DNA of 20,805 nt from assembly GCA_903864375.1 (NCBI GenBank), contig CAIPFS010000687.1, forward strand, positions 1 to 20,805, in the 5' to 3' direction. The translations under genes were made by a program, and so were the position numbers. Position 1 is the stretch's first letter; every line of letters begins with the position of its first letter. The DNA is from an uncultured Verrucomicrobiota bacterium. GTDB lineage: Bacteria; Verrucomicrobiota; Verrucomicrobiia; Limisphaerales; UBA9464. The notes under the pieces were generated by a model. It searched no databases. It was given only the letters and a program-made list of their open reading frames with translations, and was not told where the DNA came from. Shown here in pieces: positions 1-6,940 of the stretch.

Positions 1-292
1 CGTCCTCGTTGGTGGTCTGGGCGGCCACGCGGTCGCGGTTACAGATGGGCATGCCCACGAGCGCCGCGAGGGGGATGACGAGGTCGGCCTTGGCCAGCAA
101 TGGCTTGAGGACCTGGGGATCGCGGGCGTCGCCCCGGGTGATGTTGAACCCGGGATACTGGCAGCAATCCGCCAGCGAAACCTGGCGGAACAGGAAGTTG
201 TCCAGCACGTGAACGTGGTGACCCTGCTGGAGGAGGGTGGGAACGAGAACGGAGCCGATGTATCCGGCGCCACCGGTGATAAGAATATTCAT
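1..292 (-). CDS. NAD-dependent nucleotide-sugar epimerase/dehydratase (SDR), 3' end beyond window
   Basis: The first 97 codons are present and the rest lies past the left edge. The ATG at 292-290 opens a Rossmann fold directly: GGAGYIGS at residues 7-14 is the GxxGxxG dinucleotide-binding loop of extended SDR epimerases, and VLDNF near residue 29 is the end of strand beta-2, where the NAD ribose is bound. LAALVGMPICNRD near residue 76 matches the block after beta-4 in GalE-like enzymes that act on nucleotide sugars. The catalytic YxxxK is not in the window, so substrate cannot be assigned. The start lies 95 bases after the LhgO stop, with only a weak AGAAG upstream. It most likely supplies an activated sugar to the polysaccharide pathway; membership in the extended SDR family is secure, the exact reaction is not. 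Confidence 0.88.
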   Translation of the reverse strand, partial: MNILITGGAGYIGSVLVPTLLQQGHHVHVLDNFLFRQVSLADCCQYPGFNITRGDARDPQVLKPLLAKADLVIPLAALVGMPICNRDRVAAQTTNED

Positions 293-387
293 GTCAGTCT
301 TCTATTGTTGGATCAATCGCGTAACGGAAAAAGGGGCGGGGTCTGCCAAGGTGGGAGCCGGGGGATTCCGACAACCGTCTGGACGGG

Positions 388-1611
388 TCAGACCACCGGG
401 AGAATTTGATCGCATTTGCGTCCCTGCATGTCGAGGCATTTTCGGGCAACATACTCACCAATTGCCAGCGAGGCGGTCGCGGCGGGGCTCGGAGCGTTGA
501 GCACGTGCAGGGCATTGCGGCCTTCGGCGAAACTGAAGTCCTGAACGAGCGTTCCGTCCGCCAGCATGGCCTGGGCCCGGACACCGGCACCACCAGTCTC
601 GAGGTCACTTTCCTGGAGGTTGGGCACGAGGCGTTGCAGGGCGGCGCAGAACAGGCGGCGGCTGAAGGATCGGGTGACCTCATGCCAGACCATCCCCTGA
701 TGCTGGCGCATGAACTGCCAGAGACCGGGAAACGTCAGGGCGTCGGCAAGGTCAACGAGGTTGATGCGCCATTTGGTGTAGCCTTCGCGGGCGAAGGCGA
801 GAACCGCATTGGGACCGGCTTCGATGCCGCCATGAATGAGGCGGGTAAAGTGCACCCCAAGGAAGGGGAAAACCGGGTCTGGAACCGGATAAATCAGATG
901 CCGGACCAGGCGCTGGGCGGAGGGCTTCAACTGATAATACTCACCGCGAAACGGGACAATGCGGGTCGTGCGCGGAACACCAGCCAGTTCGGCAATCCGA
1001 TCGCAGTAAAGACCGGCGCAGTTGACAATGAAATCGGCATTCCAGTCTCCGGCCGTGCTTTCGACATGCCAGCCCGTTCCCTCGGGACGGATGCCGGTGA
1101 CTTTGGCACCGGTGTGGACCTGGGCACCCAACCGGGTCAACTCGCGGTGCATGGCATCGCTGACACCCTGGTAATCGACAATTCCCTCCTCTGGAACGCG
1201 CACGCCGGCGATACCGGCCACGTTGGGTTCGATTTCCCGAAGTTCCTCGGGCCCGAGCCATTTCAAGCCCTTGAGGCCATTTTGAGTTCCGCGGTCCTGC
1301 AGCGTCTTGAGTCTCCCCAATTCGGTGTCATCGCAGGCCACCACCACCTTGCCACAGACGTCATGGGAGATGCCGTGTTGCTGACAGAAGGCGACCATTT
1401 GACGGATGCCATCCACAGCGAGCCGGGCCTTGAGTGAGCCGGGCTTGTAATAAAGGCCGGCGTGGAGGACGCCGCTGTTGTGCGTGCTTTGGTGGGCTCC
1501 CACGCGCTCCTCTTTTTCCAGCAGCCGAATTTGCAGCCGGGGATCCAGACGCTTCAACTGGAGCGCCGTGCCCATGCCGACCACCCCGCCTCCAATGACA
1601 ATGATGTTCAT
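388..1611 (-). CDS. lhgO: L-2-hydroxyglutarate oxidase (LhgO-type FAD enzyme)
   Basis: 407 residues, the normal family length. The N-terminus has the DAAO-type FAD Rossmann motif GGGVVG (residues 7-12) with the ribose-binding Glu at 32. The segment HQSTHNSGVLHAGLYY (from about residue 40), a later RSFSRRLF block, AGVRAQA, and HVLNAPSPAATASLAIG near the C-terminus are hallmarks of LhgO/L2HGDH. Known members oxidise L-2-hydroxyglutarate to 2-oxoglutarate, passing electrons to oxygen or a membrane quinone. It starts with ATG. It stands 216 bases after a probable terminator and 95 bases before the partial epimerase, so it may be its own transcription unit. Its link to the polysaccharide is unclear: it may be a bystander or a related 2-hydroxyacid oxidase. 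Confidence 0.87.
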   Translation of the reverse strand: MNIIVIGGGVVGMGTALQLKRLDPRLQIRLLEKEERVGAHQSTHNSGVLHAGLYYKPGSLKARLAVDGIRQMVAFCQQHGISHDVCGKVVVACDDTELGRLKTLQDRGTQNGLKGLKWLGPEELREIEPNVAGIAGVRVPEEGIVDYQGVSDAMHRELTRLGAQVHTGAKVTGIRPEGTGWHVESTAGDWNADFIVNCAGLYCDRIAELAGVPRTTRIVPFRGEYYQLKPSAQRLVRHLIYPVPDPVFPFLGVHFTRLIHGGIEAGPNAVLAFAREGYTKWRINLVDLADALTFPGLWQFMRQHQGMVWHEVTRSFSRRLFCAALQRLVPNLQESDLETGGAGVRAQAMLADGTLVQDFSFAEGRNALHVLNAPSPAATASLAIGEYVARKCLDMQGRKCDQILPVV

Positions 1612-1827
1612 CGTGTAAATTTCTTTGTTTTGCCCCTGCTCCTGTCAGCCGCCGGCACCCGCCCGGTGGGCGATCCCCGCGGAGGTGCGTTGCAAACTTT
1701 CCGACCTGACAACCCGGGGGGACCGCACGTCTTGGAGCGTCCGCCCCGCCATTTGTCCCACAGGACGTCAAAGCCGGACATGGTACCTTCGGGAGCGGGC
1801 CGGCGAAAGGAATGAGTGATGAAAAAC
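1612..1827. other. 216-base intergenic region upstream of lhgO
   Basis: This is the longest gap in the window. Reading leftward, it begins with the T-tract of the terminator at the end of the preceding glycosyltransferase gene and ends at the lhgO ATG. I see TTGACG and TTGTCA boxes on the minus strand that resemble -35 elements, but neither has a good -10 box 16-18 bases away. No coding potential or convincing ribosome binding site is visible; a GGAG lies too far (about 25 bases) from the ATG. A promoter for lhgO is expected here from the layout but cannot be pinpointed. Confidence 0.4.
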
Positions 1828-1848
1828 TCAGCCGTCCTTCTGAGTTTT
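1823..1848 (-). terminator. Probable intrinsic terminator with stop codon inside the stem
   Basis: AAAACTCAG (1823-1831) and CTGAGTTTT (1840-1848) form a perfect 9-bp inverted repeat with an 8-base loop. On the minus strand the transcript reads an A-tract, a stem with a CTCAG/CTGAG core, and a run of five T, the usual order of a Rho-independent terminator. The TGA stop codon of the glycosyltransferase (1830-1828) lies in the 3' arm. The GC core is short, so strength is uncertain. It fits a transcript end before the 216-base gap and lhgO. Confidence 0.5.
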
Positions 1849-3111
1849 CGGGTCGATAAAGCGGCGAATCAGGGCGGCATAGGTGTCCGCCGTCAGCTCC
1901 AGATTCATGGCCATGGCCAGGCGCCGTGCATTGGCTTCCATGCGTCGCAACCGCTGCGGATTATCCCTGGCTTCGAGAATGACCCTGCGCCCGGTTTCGA
2001 TGTCGTTGTTCGGGACCACAAAACCAATCTCCTGATCGCGGACAAAACGGGCCAGTTCACAGTGTGGCGGACAAACCGCCAGAATGGCGCGCCCGGCGGC
2101 GAGGAGGCCCAGCATTTTCGACGGGTAGCACACCCGTTCCTGACCGGGTAATTGGGCGACCACTCCCAGGTCGGCCATACCCAGGGAATGGGGCAGCAAT
2201 TCCCGGGTCACATAAAAGGAGGAGTACAGGTGGGGTTTTGTTCCCGCGGAATGAACCTCCTGAATCATCTTCTTTTTCTGCCCGTCGCCGATGAACTGAA
2301 AAGCGACATTTTCATCCGGGGAAAACGCATGGACCAGACCCAGCAAGGTTTCCAGGTCATGAAACCGTCCGTGATTTCCCGAGTACTGAATGACAAAGGA
2401 ATCCAGCACACCCAGGCGACGGGCCTCGGATGACTCCGACTTGGCCATCGGCTGCACGGAATTCAAATCGGCCCACAAGGGGATGATCACGATGCGTTCA
2501 CGGGCCTGGGCTTCCGTCGGACGTCCCAACTGGTTGCAATTTGCCAGCGCACCCGTCTGCATGTCCTCCCCAAACACCACCACGTAGCTGGCCCGCTGAA
2601 ACCAGAATTGATTGAAGCGCCGCCAAAGGCGGGCGATCCAACCGTTGGGCGGAATGAAATTCAGTAACTCGGCCTGTTCGGGCATGATGTCCGCCAGCAT
2701 CACACCAAACGTCTGACGTCGCAGGAGGTGAAAGAATCCCCCGAGGATGGGCAGGAATGGGGGGTTGCTCTGGAGCAGCAAATGAGCGTCGCGATGATGC
2801 CAGAGCACCTCCCAGATGGCGGATAGAAAAAAGGTGAGGAGGTTGAGCAGTTTCCCGACCGTGCTCTTCTTGGGCAGCCGGGTGGACCAGGTGCGAAGGA
2901 TGGTAATGCCGGCATGTTCGATCCGTCGGGCCACCTTGGGGCTGCCGGGGATGACGGTGGGCTGCGAGGCAATTACCGTGATGTCGAGCCCGCGGCGCGC
3001 CAGCGCTTCGATCAGTTCGGTCAGCGTCTGACCGGTGCTGACCATCTCTGGATAAAACAACTGGCTGATCACCACGATTCGGCGTGGCAGGGTATGCGAT
3101 GGCTTGACCAT
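1828..3111 (-). CDS. Glycosyltransferase family 4, WcaI-like
   Basis: 427 residues, GT-B fold. The N-terminal domain starts RIVVISQLFYPE and has STGQTLTELIEALARRG, characteristic of WcaI-like enzymes of colanic acid and other exopolysaccharide pathways. A hydrophobic stretch around residues 90-125 may sit on the inner face of the membrane. The C-terminal nucleotide-sugar domain shows YSGNHGRFHDLETLL, FIGDGQKKK, and YPSKMLGLLAAGRAI, the region that normally binds the donor diphosphate. It probably adds a sugar to the lipid-linked repeat unit in the cytoplasm; donor and acceptor cannot be read. ATG start at 3111, 63 bases after the preceding stop; no Shine-Dalgarno visible. The gene ends within a probable terminator hairpin, suggesting it closes the operon. 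Confidence 0.88.
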   Translation of the reverse strand: MVKPSHTLPRRIVVISQLFYPEMVSTGQTLTELIEALARRGLDITVIASQPTVIPGSPKVARRIEHAGITILRTWSTRLPKKSTVGKLLNLLTFFLSAIWEVLWHHRDAHLLLQSNPPFLPILGGFFHLLRRQTFGVMLADIMPEQAELLNFIPPNGWIARLWRRFNQFWFQRASYVVVFGEDMQTGALANCNQLGRPTEAQARERIVIIPLWADLNSVQPMAKSESSEARRLGVLDSFVIQYSGNHGRFHDLETLLGLVHAFSPDENVAFQFIGDGQKKKMIQEVHSAGTKPHLYSSFYVTRELLPHSLGMADLGVVAQLPGQERVCYPSKMLGLLAAGRAILAVCPPHCELARFVRDQEIGFVVPNNDIETGRRVILEARDNPQRLRRMEANARRLAMAMNLELTADTYAALIRRFIDPKTQKDG

Positions 3112-3174
3112 GTGGAACGGGCGTCTGTCGGGCGGGTTTCAGCCCGCAGGAAACGGCAAAGGGTAAAAGCGCGG

Positions 3175-4167
3175 CTAGCGGGATTCATTCACCACGTTCC
3201 GGCGCTGCACGAGGCCTTGCACGAGATTGCTCTGCTCTTCGCGGGCAACAAAGTATGCCGGACGCGACCGGGTCTCCCACAGCACCAGGCCAACGTATTC
3301 GGCCAGCACCGCGAGGACAACAAACAGGACCAGGAACATGATCCCCAATTGGAGCGAAAGGACGGACCATCCCCGGTCTCCGACAGCCCTGGTGCCGGCG
3401 GTGGCGATGGAATAGATGGAGCATCCCAAATTGATCACGCTGGCGGCCAGGCCAAGGTCGGTGACAAAGCGCAACGGATGCCGGGTGTTGGCGAGGATGA
3501 TCCCAATGCCTTCGCTGAGGGCGCGGGTGAAGCGGCGGCGCGGCGGACGATCGACCCGCCATTGGGGACGGTAGGGAAACGGGTCGGCGTCAAATCCGAC
3601 GACCCCGCTCAAGTAGCGCAAATTGCGGACACGATCTTGAATTTGAAGAATGGCATTGAGGGCGGATCGACTGAACACCCGAAAGAAACGGCTGCCGGGA
3701 TGCAGGTTCAAGTGAAGTTGTTTCCGGCAGTACCAGTGGAAACATCTCGAGACAAACCCAGCCAGCCCCTTCTGTCGCGCCGGATTTTCCTCCACCCCGA
3801 CTACCACGCCGGAACCGAGCCGGCATCGTTCGACCATGGCAGGGACCAATTCAACCGGATCCGATTCCGGAAGCATGATCACAATATAGTCGCCGATCGA
3901 TGATTCCAATCCTGCCAGAATTGTCGCCTCACGCCCAAACGGCCGGGAAAGGCGCAGCAGCCGCAGACCATCCAACTCCTTCAAAAGTTTCCGGAGCCCC
4001 TCCCCCGTTCCGTCCGTCGACCCGTCATCCACCAGAATCAACTCGAAGTTGGCGTAGGTTCTTTCGAGCATCGCATGGACTTCGCGGATGAATCCGGCTG
4101 CATAGTCCATCCGATCCCGGATGGGGGTCACCACCGATACAAAGGCGTCACTTCGGGGCATACTCAC
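3175..4167 (-). CDS. Family 2 glycosyltransferase with two C-terminal membrane helices (polyprenyl-phosphate sugar transferase type)
   Basis: 330 residues. The GT-A domain begins FVSVVTPIRDR and contains VDDGSTDGT (46-54), followed by LSRPFGREATILAGL, typical of DPM1/GtrB/ArnC-like enzymes. Two hydrophobic segments, about 232-256 and 268-297, follow the catalytic domain, as in transferases that load a sugar onto undecaprenyl phosphate. The usual MDADLQDP donor/metal motif is replaced by MLPESDP (98-104), so the first acidic residues are missing or shifted. The GTG start at 4167 overlaps the upstream TGA as GTGA; an ATG two codons in is an alternative. It is the last gene of the four-gene overlapping module and may transfer the sugar made by that module. 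Family assignment is strong; activity is inferred. Confidence 0.86.
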   Translation of the reverse strand: MSMPRSDAFVSVVTPIRDRMDYAAGFIREVHAMLERTYANFELILVDDGSTDGTGEGLRKLLKELDGLRLLRLSRPFGREATILAGLESSIGDYIVIMLPESDPVELVPAMVERCRLGSGVVVGVEENPARQKGLAGFVSRCFHWYCRKQLHLNLHPGSRFFRVFSRSALNAILQIQDRVRNLRYLSGVVGFDADPFPYRPQWRVDRPPRRRFTRALSEGIGIILANTRHPLRFVTDLGLAASVINLGCSIYSIATAGTRAVGDRGWSVLSLQLGIMFLVLFVVLAVLAEYVGLVLWETRSRPAYFVAREEQSNLVQGLVQRRNVVNESR

Positions 4168-5285
4168 GGTGCGGTGGAACCCGGATGGTATTCCATGAGG
4201 GCATCGTAGATATTATCGAGTTTTCCGCCCATGACGCAAATGAGTCCCGGAAGGCCATGATCCCGGCGAAAGAGAATGGGCCGACTGTCATCCCCCTCAC
4301 TTTGGGGCAACACCGATTTCACTTCCCAGATGGAGGATTGGTACCTGGACCGGGCCATACACGGCAGGTAGAGCGAGGAAGCCCGGATCATGTGCGGGTA
4401 TTTGCTCACTTTGGGCGCTGCCATCCATCGTTCGCCCATTTCAGTTTCGCCATCGTCGGAATCCTCCCAGGCGAGGTGTGGCGTGTAGCGCACATGGCTC
4501 AAGGTGTGTTGTTGGAGGGCGGGATAAGGCATGCAGGAAAAAAAGGGTCCGCACATGACCGTCACTCCCAGGCCCCGCAGTTCTTCCGGCGGCTGGATCA
4601 GCGCCATTTCAGTCAGCTCATGCTTGATTCGAAGAACGGGCAGTCCGGATCTTTTGAGCAAGTCATTGATACCCGAATACGTGCAATTCAGCACCTCGGT
4701 GGCCGTGACCAGGCCTTCGCCTGAAGAATCCCGGTAGTGGACTTCCAATCCTTCCGGATGTTTCTGGAAGCGCAGCACCTCGGTATTCAACGCCAGCTCC
4801 ACCCCCCGTCGATCCATCCGTTCGCGCACCAACTGCTTCAGGATGACGGCGTCGAAGGCATGTTCGACGACGGAGAAAACAGCTTCAATCAGGTCGCTGT
4901 CGAACAACGCCGTATCATACCGCGAGGCCGGCTCGATGGGGGCACCAATCTGTTCGACGAATCGGACGAACTGGCGCGCGGAAACCTTCGAGAAGCGGCG
5001 GGGCACCGCGTATAGTTTTCGGAAATTGGAAACGATGGCGGGTGAAAACTCATCCGAAAAGCGCTGAAAATTCACCCGGGAGCGCAGAGCCGTCAAAAGG
5101 CTTCGCGGATAGTGATACCCATTGTGGACACGCGCCTGATTATTGAGGGAAGCCCGCTGCAAAAGGTCCCCCGCGCGCTCGCAAAGAACCACCCGACGTC
5201 CACGCGCGGCCAACTCTGAGGCCAGGACCGCTCCATAGAACCCACCGCCGACCACCAGGTGATCATAGTGTGTCCGGGTCAGCAT
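4164..5285 (-). CDS. FAD-dependent oxidoreductase, DAAO fold, unknown substrate
   Basis: 373 residues. The N-terminal GGGFYG (13-18) and Glu36 at the end of beta-2 form the FAD ADP-binding site. NNQARVHNGYHYPRS (from about residue 48) resembles the conserved flavin-contact segment of DAAO-superfamily oxidases. The C-terminus has VMGGKLDNIYDAL, which occupies the place of the usual closing FAD loop. No signal peptide or membrane helix is seen. ATG at 5285 lies 7 bases inside the end of the isomerase gene, and its stop overlaps the GT2 start. The close coupling argues that it oxidises a sugar, amino sugar or sugar-linked intermediate made by its partners, but nothing in the sequence fixes the substrate. 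Product names such as glycine or amino acid oxidase would be over-interpretation. Confidence 0.82.
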   Translation of the reverse strand: MLTRTHYDHLVVGGGFYGAVLASELAARGRRVVLCERAGDLLQRASLNNQARVHNGYHYPRSLLTALRSRVNFQRFSDEFSPAIVSNFRKLYAVPRRFSKVSARQFVRFVEQIGAPIEPASRYDTALFDSDLIEAVFSVVEHAFDAVILKQLVRERMDRRGVELALNTEVLRFQKHPEGLEVHYRDSSGEGLVTATEVLNCTYSGINDLLKRSGLPVLRIKHELTEMALIQPPEELRGLGVTVMCGPFFSCMPYPALQQHTLSHVRYTPHLAWEDSDDGETEMGERWMAAPKVSKYPHMIRASSLYLPCMARSRYQSSIWEVKSVLPQSEGDDSRPILFRRDHGLPGLICVMGGKLDNIYDALMEYHPGSTAP

Positions 5286-6085
5286 GGGTACACCGTCCGC
5301 ACGAAGGTCACCGCCTCCTTCAATGCCGCCAACCCGTTGGCCGGCGGACGCATTTCCAGCGAAACAATCCCGTCGTAGCCGACTTTCTGAAGAGCCTGGG
5401 AAATTTGGTGATGACTGGCCCGGGGAGTTTCAAATGAGCCCAGTGATGGCTCGCTCAAGTGGACATGCCCGACCCGGCCGGACGCCCGGGTGACCGACTC
5501 CAACGGGTCTTCGTCGTTCACCGTCATGGCGCCGGTATCCAGGTTGAGGCAAAATGCGGGACGGTCGACCGCCTCGATCAACGAAAGCGATTCTTTGAGC
5601 GTGCAGCCGAAGTCGGCCCCATAAACGGATGGATTTGGCTCAAAACAAAACCGGACATTCAAGGCCGCCGCCCGCAGTGCGAGGGATTGAAAAAAAGGAA
5701 TGGCCACGGCGGACGCCTCCTCGTCTGAAAGCGATCCGCGCCATCGATTTTTTGGCGAACCAAAAACCAGCGCGGAGACACCCATCCGGCCAGCCAAATC
5801 GATCACCGACTCCAGGTACCGTCGGCAGGCCTCGCGTCGGGAGGGATCAAAGAGGGTGAGTGCCGGCTGGCCGAATAAAAGGGATTGGAACGCAACTGCC
5901 TGGAATCCGAACCGCTCCCAAACAGCACGCGCGCGGAAAATCTGATCGTCATCGACTTTTGACAGGTCCGGCCACCACCGGGTCGGGGCCAATTCGAGAT
6001 GGGTCACTCCCAGCGAGGCCAGGAGTTCCAGGGCTGCCTCGTCCTGGTCGGCCGTCCACGCGATGTTGGAAACACAAAGTATCAC
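5279..6085 (-). CDS. TIM-barrel sugar isomerase/epimerase (AP endonuclease 2 family)
   Basis: With the GTG start at 6085 the protein has 268 residues, normal for the family. The strands of a TIM barrel are recognisable, and the four metal ligands of the xylose-isomerase-like superfamily are in place: Glu149 in CFEPN, Asp183 in NLDTG, His209 in GHVHLSEP and Glu244 in SLEMRP. Enzymes of this type isomerise or epimerise sugars, keto-acids or inositol intermediates using a divalent metal. The reading frame is open further upstream, but the GTG gives a GTGA overlap with the SDR stop and places the first barrel strand at the N-terminus, so I prefer it. The next gene overlaps by 7 bases. Probable role: one step in making an unusual sugar with the adjoining SDR and FAD enzymes. 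Confidence 0.85.
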   Translation of the reverse strand: MILCVSNIAWTADQDEAALELLASLGVTHLELAPTRWWPDLSKVDDDQIFRARAVWERFGFQAVAFQSLLFGQPALTLFDPSRREACRRYLESVIDLAGRMGVSALVFGSPKNRWRGSLSDEEASAVAIPFFQSLALRAAALNVRFCFEPNPSVYGADFGCTLKESLSLIEAVDRPAFCLNLDTGAMTVNDEDPLESVTRASGRVGHVHLSEPSLGSFETPRASHHQISQALQKVGYDGIVSLEMRPPANGLAALKEAVTFVRTVYPC

Positions 6086-6900
6086 GACGAGGCACCTGGA
6101 AGCCGAAAGTTCGGCTGTCGGGCTAGAAACCGCCCGAGATCGTCCAGCACTCTCTCCGCTGAATAGAGGTAGCCCTCCTTCCCTCCCCAATGACCGGCGT
6201 GGATGGAACGGAAATCATACGAAGCGCGGGCCGAAGCCCGCTGGCCCGTCTGCCGCTGTGGAAAGAACCGTTCCAGGATTGTCCGGGTGGCGACCGGCTC
6301 TGTTGCCAGATTCAACAACCGAATCCCCTTGTCGATCATCCGGGTTAGATCCTCACTCAGCCGGTTCAGGTCATAGTATTGAAACGTGCTGGCCGGATTG
6401 ATGACTTCCAGTTCGCGGTCGTTCAGCAGGTCGAAGAGGACATTTTTTTTCAATCCCGGACCAAACAACCCGGGAAGGCGGAGAATGTGATGATTGGGAA
6501 AATGTTGAATGACGAACTGCTCGACCCGCAAACGATGGGTGCCGTAGGCATGGTTTGGAAGCGACGCCAGGTCAAGTTCCTCCGTCACGCCCTGCGGCTC
6601 CGGATAAACATCGACCGTGGAAATCAGGATGAAGCGCTCGGCACGGACGGTTTCCAACGCGGTCAACAGTTTCTGGATGTTTTTCCAATCGCCTTCCGGA
6701 TCCCGGTTGGCCTGCCATTTCACCGCCGGAGTCCCGGCACAAACCAGTGCGTCAAAGCTCCTGTGGACGATTTCGTTGATGGTCTTCGAATGGTAGAATT
6801 CCTGGTAGGCATGCTGCTGGGCCAGGTTGGATCCGACAAATCCCGTATGGCCGATCAGGCCCCAATGCTTTTTCACGGGAGCGATGCCCAGAAATTCCAT
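6082..6900 (-). CDS. NAD(P)-dependent SDR / sugar reductase-like protein with altered active site
   Basis: 272 residues. After a short leader the protein has a Rossmann start, GLIGHTGFVGSNL, with GHTGFVG (17-23) as the GxxGxxG loop. FILISTVDVYP (90-100) supplies the Ser/Thr of the SDR catalytic site and RLPGLFGPG matches the substrate-side loop of extended SDRs. The expected YxxxK reads YGTHR (119-123): Tyr is kept, but Lys is replaced by Arg. The protein is short for an epimerase (usual length about 310-340), with a reduced C-terminal domain. The ATG at 6900 follows the acyltransferase gene by 40 bases without a Shine-Dalgarno. Its stop overlaps the next gene (GTGA). It is the first gene of the four-gene module. 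Reaction unknown; likely a reductase or epimerase on a sugar nucleotide. Confidence 0.83.
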   Translation of the reverse strand: MEFLGIAPVKKHWGLIGHTGFVGSNLAQQHAYQEFYHSKTINEIVHRSFDALVCAGTPAVKWQANRDPEGDWKNIQKLLTALETVRAERFILISTVDVYPEPQGVTEELDLASLPNHAYGTHRLRVEQFVIQHFPNHHILRLPGLFGPGLKKNVLFDLLNDRELEVINPASTFQYYDLNRLSEDLTRMIDKGIRLLNLATEPVATRTILERFFPQRQTGQRASARASYDFRSIHAGHWGGKEGYLYSAERVLDDLGRFLARQPNFRLPGASS

Positions 6901-6940
6901 TTCAAATCAATCGGGAGATTCGCTGACGAACTTTTTGGGG

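Noticed and set aside
406..1437. 343-codon plus-strand open frame opposite lhgO
   Set aside because: No motifs; the opposite strand encodes a full-length, highly conserved LhgO.
1612..1827. Candidate sigma-70 promoter (TTGACG or TTGTCA) before lhgO
   Set aside because: No matching -10 box at 16-18 bases, and the organism's promoter consensus is unknown.
3132..3147. GCGGG-N6-CCCGC hairpin in the 63-base gap before the WcaI-like gene
   Set aside because: Only five base pairs and no T-tract on either side; likely chance in GC-rich DNA.
2914..3903. 329-codon plus-strand open frame
   Set aside because: It spans the ends of two clear glycosyltransferase genes on the minus strand and has no motif of its own.
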